Positions 1 through 11,806 are shown, counted from the first letter of the stretch. The stretch: DNA of 64,000 nucleotides from Podospora pseudocomata (GCF_035222375.1 NC_085889.1:1922001-1986000); one strand, 5' to 3'. Numbers and translations: made by a program. The notes: generated by a model not told the origin, from the letters alone.

Positions 1-113
1 AGCGCGCCAGGTTCAACGAGGGGGTCGAGACGCTGGATGGTCAAGGTCGAGCATCCGAAGCGCAACGCAGCCTGGGAGGGCGCGATGAGCGCAGAAAGAG
101 CGAGCCACTTCAT
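1..113 (-). CDS. DUF1996 domain secreted protein, N-terminal fragment
   Basis: The reverse strand opens at an ATG at 113-111 and stays open to the window edge. It gives a short signal peptide (MKWLALSALIAPSQA), then a stretch containing FGCSTLTIQRLDPLVEPG. The pattern of Cys, then x-L-x-x-x-R-x-D-P-L-V-x-P-G, right after the signal peptide is how fungal DUF1996 (often WSC-associated) secreted proteins begin. The family normally continues with a His-rich motif, which lies outside the window. About 37 codons are visible, so function and integrity cannot be judged. The start is chosen because it places the hydrophobic leader at the N terminus; the overlapping longer frame on the same strand encodes neither feature. 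Confidence 0.62.
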   Translation of the reverse strand, partial: MKWLALSALIAPSQAALRFGCSTLTIQRLDPLVEPGA

Positions 114-2635
114 GGTTTTTTTTTCCCTTGCCTATTGTCTTTGCCACGAGAAAATAAAACACAAGGAGCAGGAGTAGGGACCGTTGGTGGATAGAACAGA
201 GCCAGAAGAACACCGGTATCCGGGGTGCCTCGATGCGGGCATATATACCTACATACACTCGCTCGCCTGGCAAAGCTCTTGCCTCTTTTGCAGTTTCTCT
301 ATAGTACATTGGTTTTTTTTGAACCGTGTCGTGCCGTGATAAGAGGTGCCGTCCTCTGGTATATCCAGGATCGTCTATTAGATGCTAAATTCTGTATTTG
401 CCTGTTCATCTATTTAAAATGCGGGGGTGACAGTGCCCTTGACCCTTGACAACCGCGCCGGCAATTCAACCCATACCAATCAACGACGCCTCAACTCCCA
501 GAAACACTATCCGGGTTCCGAGCCTGGAGGTGTGTTCATCACTCCGCTGGCCAGTGAGGTGAGTGATGGAAAGGGTGTTGAAGCCCAATTTGATCTACCA
601 CGTTGCTGTCGTCGGCTTTTGCCACGGCACAGACAACTCCTTTTTGGGCGACTGACATCTGCCGGTGGTGTTGCCTTTCAAGGAAGAGGTCTTGTTATAG
701 CAGCTTCGGACCAACCGAGAGCCGTGGCGGACGAGATGTTTATATTTTCTTTGATCATGCTGTTTGTTTCGATTGGTTGTCGTTTCCTGCGTGTCGCTAC
801 CGTGATTATGATCCGGGACGGCTGCCAAGCTTTTCCCTGAACCCAGATACTGGGCAGGTTTTTGTGTCGTGGTCGGCAAAAGCAGAGATGGGTTTATGGG
901 GGCTTTAAGCTTTTTGCTTGATCAGCGTGGCTGTTGGCCTGCAGAGTAATACGGCCAGACCGTTGAGCAATCTTTTTACCGATGGATCTTGGCTGGACTC
1001 GACAGGATGCATGCAATCTCGCCATAGTTATCTATTTGTAATTCGTTGTGCTTTGACACCCGATTGGCAGGTAGGTAAGGTAGGCACTCTTGCTCTTCAA
1101 GGCTGGCGGCTTCTTTGTTCATCAACCTTTCTTACGGTAAACAAGACCAACCATGTTGCCCCCGTGAGAGTGCACGGTCCAAACAAGTTGTGTTTTGTTT
1201 TTGTTGTTTTAGTCAGGGGTTCAGGGGTAACAATAGCATCATGTACTTGTAAAGTTGTACATGCTCTCAAGACGATGGGTTGACGGTGAATCAGGCCTAC
1301 TTGCCTCTAGACATGGATGAGTAGGGCATGAGGTTTGCATTTTTGCTCTGGATAAAGTCCAGCCTTCGCTGCTTCGATGCATTTCACAAGTCGCAACCGA
1401 TCGATATTCGATGCCTTGACACATGTGAAAACTGCAAAGACCTTCCAACACTCACCGATATCAATAATTGATTCCAAGTGTGTCTGTCATACGGTCAACA
1501 CACGTTGTGGGGGCGAATCAGAGCAATTTTCAAGGCAGATGCCGGCTGGCAGACTGTCGACTGGATTGAATGTTAAGCACCCAATTGATCACATTTGAAA
1601 ACAGAATTATTCAAGCTGGAATCAGCAAAACTAAGACAGATACGGCCAACAGTTCCTGACTCTGTTCGCGGCAGGCAAAACAGGTGGAGAGGAAGAGGAG
1701 ACTCACCAGCGATAAGATATGGATTATGGAAATGTTGGAAGGCGGGGAGATAAGCAACTTTGACATCGTGACAGGAGCGGGCGGCCAAGAAGTGGGAGAA
1801 GAGACCCCGCATTGCACCACACCCCGGTTTCTTTGCCCATTTCGGCCCTTATCTCTTCACTTGGTGCTCGAATTATCGAATGGCCTAGTCACAAGCTCAC
1901 GACACCGATAGGACATGTTTCCCCGTGTCTTTTTCTTTTCCACACCGATCCGGGCATCGCTGGGGCCGAGTGACGTTGGTTCGGGAAGCTGGATGCCGAG
2001 CGAGCGCAACCGAGCTCGGATTTCGGGCCTGCGATATGGGCTTTGGTGATGCTGTCTCCAACGACCCCACTGCCAACGACATTCCCGGATGACACCCAGG
2101 ACTCACGTCAGATACCACCTCAGGCAGTCAACGGTGTATCTTCAATGCTATCGAGTGTTTATTTGTCGAATGATGATTTCTTTCTCGGTTCCGTCGGCCG
2201 AGTATGCTAATTGCCGGCGCAGAGGTTCATGTGGATTGCCACGCTGGATCGCGACTTTAGTGAACGGCTTCTTTGCGTAGCCAGGTCGCTAACGTGGAGT
2301 TGGGACCAACCGTCGCTATGCAGTTAGCCACTCAACGGTGAGCATCCTTGATGTGCGGGGCTATGTTCCTGCAGCAGGGGTCTTTGAAGGCTGCCAACCA
2401 CCATGCTTCCATTGGAGGATTCCGGGTGGATGGTAAGGGACGATATCTGGGAGAGCTCCGATAAGAGCTTCAGTCAATTGGGGTTACGATGGATATGGCC
2501 ATGACGGATCTGGGTGGGAGAGGGTGAGGAAGATATCATAAAAGGTGTCTTCCCCGGTCGTGACCAGCATGGGATGTTGTCCCTAGACCTTCAAGCTCCT
2601 TTCAGTCTTTCTGTCCACCGGCGAAAGCATCAATC
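114..2635. other. Intergenic region, 2.5 kb
   Basis: This separates the divergent DUF1996 and copper amine oxidase genes. Only short, unrelated open frames are present and I recognise no domain, RNA gene or repeat. The right end should hold the amine oxidase promoter. Confidence 0.5.
2533..2545 (+). promoter_or_regulatory. TATA-like element upstream of amine oxidase
   Basis: The A/T-rich sequence ATATCATAAAAGG lies about 90 bases before the amine oxidase ATG, a plausible place for a TATA box in a fungal promoter. This is inferred from sequence and position only. Confidence 0.3.
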
Positions 2636-5162
2636 ATGGGTTTCTTCGACAGCCTGAGCCCTCGGGCCGTGGCTACCTCTGCCCTCCTCCTCACCTCCTT
2701 CGCCCAAGATGCCCTCGCTCGCCCCAACCCCGACCCCAAGGCTCCTTGGGTGAAGAACACTGGCTTGGGCAAGAAGAAGATGGCCAACCACCTCAAGCGT
2801 GCCATCATGGGCGACAGGAGAGCTGTCGAGACACCCTTCTGCTCCGAGACATTGGCCACCGAGATCAAGGCCCCCAAGCCGAACGTTTGGGGCCCTCTGG
2901 TGGACGTCGAGGTTGCTTCTGTTGTTGAGTGGCTTTTCGCCCAGGCCGATCTCAACCTGACCGTTACGGAAGAAGCGGGTGGATGGGATAACACCATGTA
3001 AGAACCGACTGCGCTACAGCAAGCTGGTGGTGGTTCGTACTGACACATATCTGCGCAGTCAACTTGTCGAAGCCATGTGGCCAAACAAAACCGATGTTCT
3101 TGCCTTCGTGGATGGCGATGGCCCTGCGCCGACCAAGTACGCCCACGTCGTTCTTAACAACCGTGCGACGGAAACCCCCCATTACGCTGATATCATCGTT
3201 GGACCCTTGCCCCTTGACAATGCTACTGCCAAGTGGGAGCCCCTCGAGTATCCCTACACGAAGCAGAACGGTGGCAAGGTGCGCAACCTCGATGCCGATT
3301 CCGACCGCCTCTACTCGGAGTGGCTCTTCAAGATCGGTGCCTCCGTCGCCGACATCACGCTCGATCTGTGGAACGGCACGGCCATGGGTTTGGAGAACGA
3401 CACCCTCTCCATCTGGGGCATTGACCCTCTCTGGCAGGATGACGGCGAAATCATCCGCTGGGACACCTTCTGGAACATCCCTACTGGCGACTTTGATGAC
3501 ATGACTCTCTTTCCTCTTGGCCTCTACTTCAGCAGCGAAGTCAGCGGCAGAGACCCCAGCAAGTGGGAGCTTCGTGGGTGGCTGTACAACAGCGTTTTCT
3601 ATGCCACTACTGAGGAGTTCCGTGCTGCCTACTGGTCTGAGGACTTCGTCAAGAACGGGCCCAACGTCGATGGCGACTGGGCTAGAACTGACAAGAACGG
3701 AGAAACCCCTGAGATGGACAAGGCCCAGGGCCCCGTCATTGTTGCTCCCGCTGGCGCTCGTTTTGCCGTTGACCACAAGGAGAAGTACGTCGAGTGGATG
3801 GACTGGAGCTTCTATGTCGGCTTCAACCGCGACACTGGTCCTGGCCTTTTCGACATCCGCTACAAGGGCGAGAGACTCGTCTATGAGCTGTCCCTCCAGG
3901 AGGCTTTGGCTCACTATGCTGGCAACGACCCCATGAACTCCGGCACCGCTTACCTCGACAGCTTCTACGGCTTCGGTCCTTACACCTTTGAGCTTGTCAA
4001 GGGATACGACTGCCCTGCCTACGCCACTTATATGAACACCTCGTTCTACGTCAATGAGGAGACTCGCACCCACATCGACAGTCTCTGCTTGTTCGAGTAC
4101 GTGGCCGACTACCCGATGCAGAGACACACCACCTCGGACTACGTCTCGGTCACCAAGAACACCTACTTTGTGATCAGATCCATTGCCACCATTGGCAACT
4201 ACGATTATCAGCAGTCCTTCTCCTTCTTCATGGATGGTTCTTTCGCCGTCGAGGTTCGCGCTTCTGGCTACATCCAGAGCGCCTACTTTGCTGGCAATGA
4301 GGACTACGGCTTCAAGATCCACGACAACCTCAGTGGTTCCATGCACGATCACGTTCTCAACTTCAAGGCCGATTTCGATGTTCTGGGCACCAACAACTCC
4401 ATCGAGCTCATGAGCATGGTCCCAGTTTCCAGGTCCTACCCCTGGTCCGCTGGGAAGGTCCGTAACACCATGGCCCTTGAGCGCAAGTTCATCGAGACCG
4501 AGGATGAGTCCCGCTTCAACTGGGGCCCCAACTCGGCCACTCAGGTCTTGATCGTCAACGAGAACGAGAGGAACAAGCACGGCGAGATGCGCGGCTACCG
4601 TGTGCTCCCTTACATGGGCACTGCTCACTTGACTGTCCAGAACAGCACCAACTTGGGCGTCGCTGCTCAGTGGGCCAACCACGACGTCCAGATCACCAAG
4701 TACAAGGATTCTGAGCAGAAGGCTTACCACGCCTTCAACACGCAGGATGTCCATGATCCTCCCGTCAACTTTGACAAGTACTTTGATGGAGAATCCGTCC
4801 GCAACGAGGACATTGTCCTGTGGCTGAACCTGGGCATGCACCACGTCCCCCACACGGGTGATCTCCCCAATACGGTGCAGACCACTGCCCACTCAGGCAT
4901 CCAGTTCATGCCGTCCAACTACTTTGACATTGACCAGAGTAGACGCACTGTCAACCAGGTCCGCATCAACTACTTCAACGGCAGCGCCGAGGTGGAGGAG
5001 TTTGGCCAGTTCAAGGCCGGCAGCTCCGAGGGCACTTGCAGCACCTGCAAGCTCAACTACACTCCTCTGGAGCCCGAGCACCAGGGCTACAAGGGCGATG
5101 TTGTCATTCGCAAGTTCCCCTTTGACCCCAACAACCCGTTCTATGCCACTTCTGGCATCTAA
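2636..5162 (+). CDS. Secreted copper amine oxidase (primary-amine oxidase)
   Basis: Two exons, 2636-2997 and 3059-5162, encode 821 residues. The 61-nt intron has a GTAAGA donor and a GCGCAG acceptor. The protein opens with a leader ending near SFAQDALA, so it is probably secreted. It shows the copper amine oxidase core. The cofactor site is N-Y-D-Y near residue 501, whose first Tyr is the one converted to topaquinone in this family. An H-x-H copper pair lies near 550/552, a third candidate His near 715 (GMHHVPH), and the catalytic-base region is YLDSFYGFG. The family oxidises primary amines to aldehydes with release of ammonia and hydrogen peroxide. Length and motif order fit an intact enzyme. 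The natural amine substrate cannot be read from sequence. Confidence 0.93.
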
Positions 5163-5677
5163 GATGGGAGTGATGATCTGACATGATTATGATTTATGCG
5201 GGGATGAATGCCAGGGAGGTTGGTAGTTGATAGACATACCTTATGATTAAATGTAGATGACAGGCATGTTCAGGGCATGATGTAATGTGGTGGATGGTGT
5301 TTGTATGCTTTGGATAGTGCTTTGATGAATACAAATGAAGAAGAATTTGAATATCTGTATCATGTGTCTTGGGCTGCTTTGTGAAAAGTGAGGAAATACC
5401 TTGACTCCGGTGTGCTAGCTGCAAAAAAGGTTATGTACTTGAGATGTGGATCTCACAATTGCATAAAGCGCACAATTCCAATTTATGCAATGCGCCCGGG
5501 CCATATCGGGCTGACACACCCCACGCAGCACTTGGGCACCACCTGTTCAACCTCAGCTCACTCGTGACTCCCGCCCTCAACTGCTCAGATACACAAACGC
5601 AAATTATTCCGAATCTAAAACCGTTATCCATCACACCACTACTTACCTGCTCAATTTCACCATCGTTCACCTCAGCC
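5163..5677. other. Intergenic region
   Basis: Amine oxidase 3' flank and the promoter/5' UTR of the next gene. An open frame in phase with the next gene begins at 5444, but its first 78 codons look like untranslated leader. Nothing else was seen. Confidence 0.45.
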
Positions 5678-6550
5678 ATGACCCAGATCACTCGCCATCA
5701 TAGCTTCCCCACCCGCGCACCTTCCAGTCAAGCCACGGATGTTGAAGATTTGATCCAAGTCGAGCCTATGCCTATCGGAGATGACCCGCTTCCTCCTTAC
5801 TCTCTCAACAATGATCACCCATCTTCCCGTGACACTGCCCTGCCTCGGTCCGACCCAAAAGCCCCTCAAGTGTCCGTCCAGCCACCACGAGAAGAGGTCT
5901 ACAACGGTCCACCCCGGCTGCATATCCTCGCGGCTGCCTGGGGAGGCGTGACTGTGACGCCTACTATCAAATCCCTCAGCCGGACCAGTCCTCCACCTCC
6001 TCATGGCGTTGGCTGTCAGATTCTACAGCTTGAGATGCGCAATATGCACAGTCTCCTCCAGCCAGACCCAGCTTCCGGCACCTACAAGGTTTTGAGTCTC
6101 GTATACCGATACGATGGCGACGAATATCCGACCGTTATGAATCTGCCCGAGACGATTCGCCCATCCCTTATCACCATCGCCAAACCCTCTGCCGTATCGC
6201 AACTCGGTGGTGCCAACATTGGCAACGGTGGCTACCGAGCTACCATAACTCAGCCGTGGCGGTCCATCACCTCATCCTCGTCTTCATCAGGTCCGAAGGT
6301 GGAGATTCTGGCTGTATTTTACGGCAAGAAGCGCATCGAACATCCGGCCGTGCTGGAGGAGCTAGCAAACTACTTTGAGGGCCGTACGAGGCAGATACGG
6401 ATGACCAACACATTCTTCCGCGGCGACACGTGGCCGTACACGATAAAATCCTGGACCGTGTACTTTCGCTTTGTGGGTTCCAGGGCGGGCGTGCAGGTGG
6501 TTACGGGGTGGGAAAATCAGGCTCTTGAGCAACCGTGGACTCGAGACTGA
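5678..6550 (+). CDS. Hypothetical protein with two DUF3395-like modules
   Basis: Single exon, 290 residues. The start at 5678 is preferred over an in-frame ATG at 5444 because the extra N terminus is low-complexity and the 5678 ATG has a good context (cagccATGa). The first ~80 residues are polar and Pro-rich, with no leader or membrane segment. Two modules of similar layout follow. One begins LHILAAAWGGVTVT and ends VLSLVYRY. The other begins VEILAVFYGKKRIEHPAV and ends SWTVYFRF after a GDTWPYT turn. This shape (I-L-x-A-x-Y-G, a V-T strand, then N-x-x-x-x-G-D-x-x-P and a closing aromatic strand) resembles the DUF3395 domain found in DnaJC11-type and many fungal proteins. The assignment is by eye. 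Location and partners are unknown; a cytosolic protein is likely. Confidence 0.68.
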   Translation: MTQITRHHSFPTRAPSSQATDVEDLIQVEPMPIGDDPLPPYSLNNDHPSSRDTALPRSDPKAPQVSVQPPREEVYNGPPRLHILAAAWGGVTVTPTIKSLSRTSPPPPHGVGCQILQLEMRNMHSLLQPDPASGTYKVLSLVYRYDGDEYPTVMNLPETIRPSLITIAKPSAVSQLGGANIGNGGYRATITQPWRSITSSSSSSGPKVEILAVFYGKKRIEHPAVLEELANYFEGRTRQIRMTNTFFRGDTWPYTIKSWTVYFRFVGSRAGVQVVTGWENQALEQPWTRD

Positions 6551-6796
6551 TGACACTGTCCCACCCCACAGATGGAGTTGATGCCTTGTGCATCCGGCAG
6601 TAATGGGTAGGTTTGCTTGTTTGTGTCACTGGGCTTCGATTTATGTCAAGATTCCTTGGAGAGGATGACGTGGGTAGGGGCAAACATGTCATACCTCTCT
6701 CTACCCGTTTGATTCCAGCGGTATAAGTGGATTGAATACTTGGAAACATGGATGAATGATTTCTTGAGAAGCCAGTCTCACACGTAATCTGGCAGG

Positions 6797-7267
6797 ATGG
6801 CATTATCAGTGTTCACTTTGGTTTTGTTGTTTCTCTTTTCCAGTCAGGCAAACGCACAGCATAGGAGATGGGAGCAATCGACGTTTTACAAAGCCACCCG
6901 TCCACCGCTTACTATCCCGTATTATAACAAGACCTACGCCTGCTTTCTGGCGACAGCAGAGGCAACAACAACATCAACAAAAATACCAGCAACAAGAGTC
7001 TCGGTCATTCCCATCGATCCGATCTGGACAACCCTTCCGATTGCGAGCTTGACAGGTGATCCTTTTTGCATCAACGAAGCGGCACCCCATGAAGGGATCG
7101 GGAATCATTGCGTTTGTCAGAACGGGGAGACTTTGAGCGTTATTCCGTTCGCGACGGGAGGTAATGTTTCAGATTATCAACCCTGCGCCTACACGACCGT
7201 CTACCCGGATACAACGACATCAACCCTCAGCCAGACTCTGATCACTTGTACAATGAGTATTCTATAG
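6797..7267 (+). CDS. Small secreted cysteine-containing protein
   Basis: Single exon, 156 residues, with a strong leader (ALSVFTLVLLFLFSSQANA) followed by a mature part rich in Thr with six Cys. No known domain was recognised. Two sequons (NKT, NVS) suggest N-glycosylation. It converges with the AIF-like gene, the two stops being about 90 bases apart. It is the first of five secreted-protein genes before 15.0 kb. Size and cysteine number would fit an effector-like or cell-wall protein, but that is inference from form only. Confidence 0.68.
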   Translation: MALSVFTLVLLFLFSSQANAQHRRWEQSTFYKATRPPLTIPYYNKTYACFLATAEATTTSTKIPATRVSVIPIDPIWTTLPIASLTGDPFCINEAAPHEGIGNHCVCQNGETLSVIPFATGGNVSDYQPCAYTTVYPDTTTSTLSQTLITCTMSIL

Positions 7268-7354
7268 ATGAAGGAGGGCGAGGAGAGGATTGTTGGGGAT
7301 TGGGAATCTGTATTATTATTCTTTTCTTTCATGTTCATATCAGAAAAACATAGT

Positions 7355-8862
7355 CTACAGATGATAATCTCTCTGGCTGGTCACCTTTGGCCCTCTTCGG
7401 CCCCACACCTCCTCGATGTTCATGTCTTCCCTGCCGCTGTGTTGGTCTGTTAGCAACCGTCTTTCTATCTATTTGACCGCCATGAAGGGAAAGAGACTTA
7501 CTCATCCTTGAGGTTGATATACGGCTCCGTTACCCCTTTTGCCGTGTCGGGGTTTCTGAAGATGACGTTTTTGGTCTGTTGTAATCACTTTTGCGTCGGT
7601 CACATGCTCCCACATTTTTCCTTTTTACTGTGTCGAAAAAGACTCACCAGCCCCAAAGTAAGATGAATCCCAGCCGGCGCAACCTCCAACTGTTCCTCCG
7701 CCTCTTCCCCCCTGACCAAAGCAGTGATGTTCCTCGCAGCAACACCAGCCTGCAACATCCCCGGCTTTGCGGCCTTGTGAGCCCCGCAGTCGTTGATATC
7801 ACCCACGGCGAAGAGGTTTTCCCACGGGCCACCGTCGATCTGCATTGTTGGTTTGACTTTGACGAATCCATTCTTTTTGTTGATCACACCATTTCCAAGT
7901 GAGGATCGCAACCACTGGTTATTTGGCGTTTGGCCCGTCGCGGTGATGACGAAATCAGCGGTTAGGGTCCGCCCGTCTTGGAGGTGGACGTCTGTTGGTT
8001 GAGCTGTGAGGGGGAAGCCACGCTCGGGGATGACGACCCTGCTTTCGGTGATGAGGTTGACGCCTAATTCAGCAAAGCGAGACTTGATTAAGTCAGAGAG
8101 GGACGGGTGGTAGGCTGGCATTAGGTTATGTCGGGAGTGAATCAGGGTTATGGGTTTGTGGGGGTAGATTTCTTTGAGATCGCATGCCATCTGGACTCCT
8201 ACTGCGCCGCCGCCGATGATGATGATGGAAAGGGCGGTGCGGAGGGAGGATTGGTAGGATTGGAGGAAGGTGATGGCGCGGGGTTTGGTGTTGTGGGGGA
8301 TCGTGCCGGGGGGAGAGAGGTTGGTGCCGGTGGCGGCGATGAGGTGGGTGAAGGGGACGGTGGTGGAGCCTTGAAAGGGGGTGTCGATGTGGAGGGTGGA
8401 GGTGGTGGGGGAGAGGGAGAGGGCTTTGGCTTGGATGACCTCGTGGCGGGAGGGGTCGGGGGAGAGGGAGAAGGTGGTGGTGTAGGGGATTAGACATTTG
8501 TGTTCGTGGGAGGGGAGGATGGCGAAGCGAGGCTGGGAGGGAGGGTTAGTTGGGGAGAGGAAAAGGGGGTGGGAATGGGTGAGGCACGTACAAAGGCGAA
8601 TAGATGGTGGAAGTGGGTGTGGGGTTCGATGAGGAGGACCTTTAGAAATGTTAGTAATAGGGTCGTCGCAACTAGAAATAGGGTTGTCATTACACGGTGA
8701 GAGGAGGGAAGGAGGTTGGCTAGTTCTTTTGCCGTTGCCTGGTCAAAACAAAAGGGGGAGGTCAGCGATGGTGCCCCTGAATGGACCCTAACCCTGAACA
8801 AAACTGACCACTCCGACGTAGGAGCCGCCGACAACGACAACATTCTTAAACGCTTGTGTCAT
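7355..8862 (-). CDS. AIF/FSP1-like FAD-dependent pyridine nucleotide oxidoreductase
   Basis: Six exons give 395 residues: 8809-8862, 8694-8738, 8592-8639, 7648-8532, 7502-7575 and 7355-7436. Introns are 50-75 nt with AG acceptors. The N terminus has the FAD-binding glycine loop (VVVVGGSYVGVATAKEL), followed by HFHHLFAFPRFAI, typical of fungal AIF/AMID homologues. A second Rossmann motif (IIIIGGGAVGVQMACDL) binds NAD(P)H, and LFAVGDINDCG is the C-terminal FAD motif. There is no clear mitochondrial presequence, and the form is closer to AIFM2/FSP1 than to long AIF. The family passes electrons from NAD(P)H to quinones or other acceptors. The last two exons rest on frame continuity (GREDMNIEEVW before the stop) and are a little less certain than the core. 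Confidence 0.9.
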
Positions 8863-9367
8863 GTTTGCTGTGCTTTATTTCAAATTCTTGATTGTTTTCT
8901 CGACTTTGTAAGAGAAAAAAGCTGGAGATCTGTGCGATGTTATTTCAGGATGTGACTGTGGATTTGATGGAAGTGGACCTGGGAAGCTGTGGGCTAACAA
9001 TCTGATTGAATCTTTTAGTCTGAGAGTTGGGACAGTCGCGAGGAAGTATCAATTTTATGGAAACGAGCTCAAGCTAGGATTCTACTCTATTATTAAAATA
9101 CGGCCTGCGCTTTCAAGCATTGATCCCTTCCTTCAAGTCTCATGATGGACTGCGGCAAACAAGGGTGGGGACCGGCTTCGGCTTCGGGTTTATCATGGGT
9201 TAACTATTCACCGCAACAAAGTCCTCCAGTCAACGTTTGTTTCTCATAACTAGCAATTGAGTCACGATTTTGCAACTACATTCTTGTAAAATAGCTGCCG
9301 TTCCATCAGACGTCCCTCCTTGACTCATGGACCCATTATGTTGCCCGGCCTCCCGCTGACAGGAGAC
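8863..9367. other. Intergenic region
   Basis: Promoter side of the AIF-like gene and 3' flank of the secreted-protein gene at 9368-10295. No coding signal or repeat was seen. Confidence 0.45.
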
Positions 9368-10295
9368 TCAGCGGCCGCCATTCCTGTGGTGTTCTGGGTT
9401 GTGGTAAATGTTTTCCTCACTGGCCCCTTCGACTGAAACGTATGTGTTAGGAATGTCCTCGAGTCATTGTAGTCATTGCAAGATTAAGGAGGTTGGGGGG
9501 GGGGCACTTACGTGGTATTCCCTTTTGGGTGTGCGGCCAAAACTTCTTCCTGATTATCTGCTCGGCAATCGAAATGTCCTTCATGGCTTGATCCTTTTTG
9601 AACTTCTCGAACTCCTCCTCTTCAGTGCAGTTGCTATTTTGGCCCTGCTCACTTTCAACGTCCTCCTCAACGTGGTAACCCTCGTGTCTCACGGATCCGT
9701 ACGCGTTAGCGATGCTAACGAATTGAGCCGGCTTGGGACTCGGCCTGTGGCGGTAGTGATTGATCTGGTTCTCACAGACTATGGTAGGATCCCGGTGTCC
9801 TCCGCATGAGGGTGAGCCGTTGCAGTAGGTGTCCCAACCAAAGACAAACGATTGAGACCTCTCTGGCATGTAATAGATATGGCCTGCGGGGGAGGGGGCT
9901 CTGTAGTCATCCATACCCTCAATCATCTTTTTGGCGGCCTGGTTGAGCATGGCGGCTGAGCAGGCCTTTTGATAATATCCCAGGTTGCAGAGCCAGCCCA
10001 CGACGTTCTCTCCATCTGGATGGTCTGTTTTGCAAATGGCCTTGCCGCCCAGTTCCCAAATGAGGTAACGATCGTCGCACCAGTCTTGGAGGCATCTGTG
10101 AACATGACGGACCCTGGTGAGGTTGATATGATGTCCAGAGTGAACTGGATTCCATGAGGGAAAGGATTGGACCTTTGGGTCATCGGCAGGTCTGGGCACC
10201 GATGGAGGCAACGGATCATCTGGGGAGGCAGTAACTCCTCCAAAGAGAGATGTAACAGCGGCTAAAAGCCCTGAACCAGACAAGGAGTACTTCAT
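9368..10295 (-). CDS. Secreted cysteine-containing protein, unknown family
   Basis: Two exons, 9512-10295 and 9368-9432, encode 282 residues. The intron has a GTAAGT donor and a CTAACAC branch site before TTTCAG. The start at 10295 is chosen because it gives a signal peptide (MKYSLSGSGLLAAVTSLFGG, then VTASP). An in-frame ATG 46 codons upstream would bury this leader. The mature protein has a Cys-rich first half (CLQDWC, KAICKTDH, GWLCNLGYY, TYCNGSPSCGG) and an acidic then basic C-terminal part without Cys. I do not recognise the family. It is divergent from the CFEM gene next door, with under 400 bases between the starts, so the two may share a promoter region. Confidence 0.7.
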
Positions 10296-10688
10296 TGAGA
10301 CGCGGTCGTGAGAGTGATGTGGTGTTTTGAGCGAGGGAAAATAATCCAGTTCAAAAGTAGCACGGAAGGAAAAAGCTTTTTTCGAGGGCATTAGAGTTTC
10401 GAATTCAGACCAGGTGTCCTGATCCGAGAGCACAATCTGTGATAGCTTAAAGTGTGGTCACGCCGCCATGGCTTTTGTGTGTATCGGTTTTTAGCTGATA
10501 AAGTTGACGCCGTTGGACTCATGCCGTATATCATGGCTTGCGTGCTTTTTGCAGGCCGGGAGGCACGACTTGGGCTTTTCTACCTTCTCTTCTTTTCTTT
10601 CTCCCAACTCCCGGTGTTCAACTGCGAGTTGGCCAGTCTTGCAACATTACTGCTCCGCTTGACTTGACGGCTTCGACAAATCCCAAAC
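10296..10688. other. Divergent promoter region between two secreted-protein genes
   Basis: The starts at 10295 (reverse) and 10689 (forward) face away from each other across 393 bases. A CT-rich tract near 10575-10605 precedes the forward gene. No gene lies inside. Confidence 0.45.
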
Positions 10689-11228
10689 ATGAAGCTGTGG
10701 GTAGTGTGGTTCGGTATCCTCTGCAGCACTCTTGCAGGCGCAGCTCCCAGCTCACTGCAGACTCGGCTCGTCACTCGACAAAATCCGCCTGCGACCCAGC
10801 TAGCTGGGCCTCCCAAGGCTAAGCAGCCCCTCAAGAGCAGATGCAACAACGAGTGCCTGGAAAAGACCTATGTTCAAGTTGGGTGTTCTCACGCTCACGA
10901 CTGGATGTGTCTTTGTGTGTATGTGATCAACACATCTCTCAAGCATCGATTCAAAGCTTACAACTTACCAACCCTTAGTGAATTTGATGGGGGACAATGG
11001 GACATCGCGAACGCTGTTCAGCAGTGCTTTCTAGACAATTGCTTGGATGCCGAAGACAGGTAAGCCCCTGACTATTTCCGCCGTGAATCGACCAAAAGCT
11101 GATGCATTTTTAGGATGTCCTGGCGAGGGATCACCAACAGTCACTGTGGGCGGGACATGAAGTCTCTATCGAAGCTCGACGTGTGGGGAATTCTGAGAAG
11201 TAAGCAAGAAAGCGAAATGGACGAATAG
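10689..11228 (+). CDS. Secreted CFEM-domain protein
   Basis: Three exons, 10689-10918, 10979-11059 and 11114-11228, encode 141 residues. The leader is MKLWVVWFGILCSTLAGAAP. The mature part has exactly eight Cys in CFEM order: C-x3-C, then a single C, C-x-C (WMCLC), C-x4-C (QCFLDNC) and a last C (SHCG) in exon 3. CFEM proteins are fungal extracellular or cell-wall proteins, some of which bind haem or act in host interaction. The first intron is 60 nt, a multiple of three, and free of stops, so a retained form would insert 20 residues inside the domain. No GPI-anchor signal is visible, so it is probably soluble. The last splice choice is supported by recovering the eighth Cys. Confidence 0.8.
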
Positions 11229-11806
11229 ATGGAGATAACCAGAAACCTTGAATAGAGAGCCATGGGTGGAACGCATAAATGCCTAGTAAATTCTTTGTTT
11301 TAATTCACCAGTGGTGTATTCTTCCCCTGCACCACTTCCAGTAGCCGTTGCCCCTGAGCAGCCTACCCCCAGGTTGCTTGCATGTATGTGAAGCTTCAAA
11401 GAACTGAGATTCATGTTCCTGTTCCTGTTTCTGCTCCTGTTTCTGTTGAACTGTCTAGGTTCAATGAGTTCCGCTTGTGGATCTCCAGGCCAACCGGCGG
11501 CAGCTGCTGAACGAAAATGGTGAAGCACTCGGTTGGAACCGTTTTAGCGATGACTTCCTCTTCGTATCTCACGAGGTGTCGATGTTCCCTCTTCATGGTG
11601 GCGTTACGGGCCCGGGGTGGCGGCATGAAGCGAAAAGTTTAGATCACCGCACCCGAGGACTTATCCGGCCGGGCAGTCACACGGTGCTTTACTTCTCTGA
11701 CTTTCTTTCCCATCTTTTTCTTCTGTTCCCATCCTCGCCTCTTCTGATCTGGCCTGACCAAGGCAACAGCCTCCTATCGTACTCGCCGATCATCCTCTCG
11801 ACTACG
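11229..11806. other. Intergenic region
   Basis: Contains a short imperfect run of (CTGTTC)-like hexamers near 11414-11452. A CT-rich stretch lies just before the next ATG and probably belongs to its promoter. No gene was recognised. Confidence 0.4.

Noticed and set aside
2964-4892. 642-codon open frame on the reverse strand of the amine oxidase
   Set aside because: Exactly antisense to a strongly supported enzyme. Its composition (Val, Gly, Glu and Asp repeats) is that of a mirror frame of biased codons.
8785-8797. ACCCTAACCCTGA, telomere-repeat-like, inside intron 1 of the AIF-like gene
   Set aside because: Too short for an interstitial telomere repeat, and inside an intron of a gene with no reason for telobox control; treated as chance.
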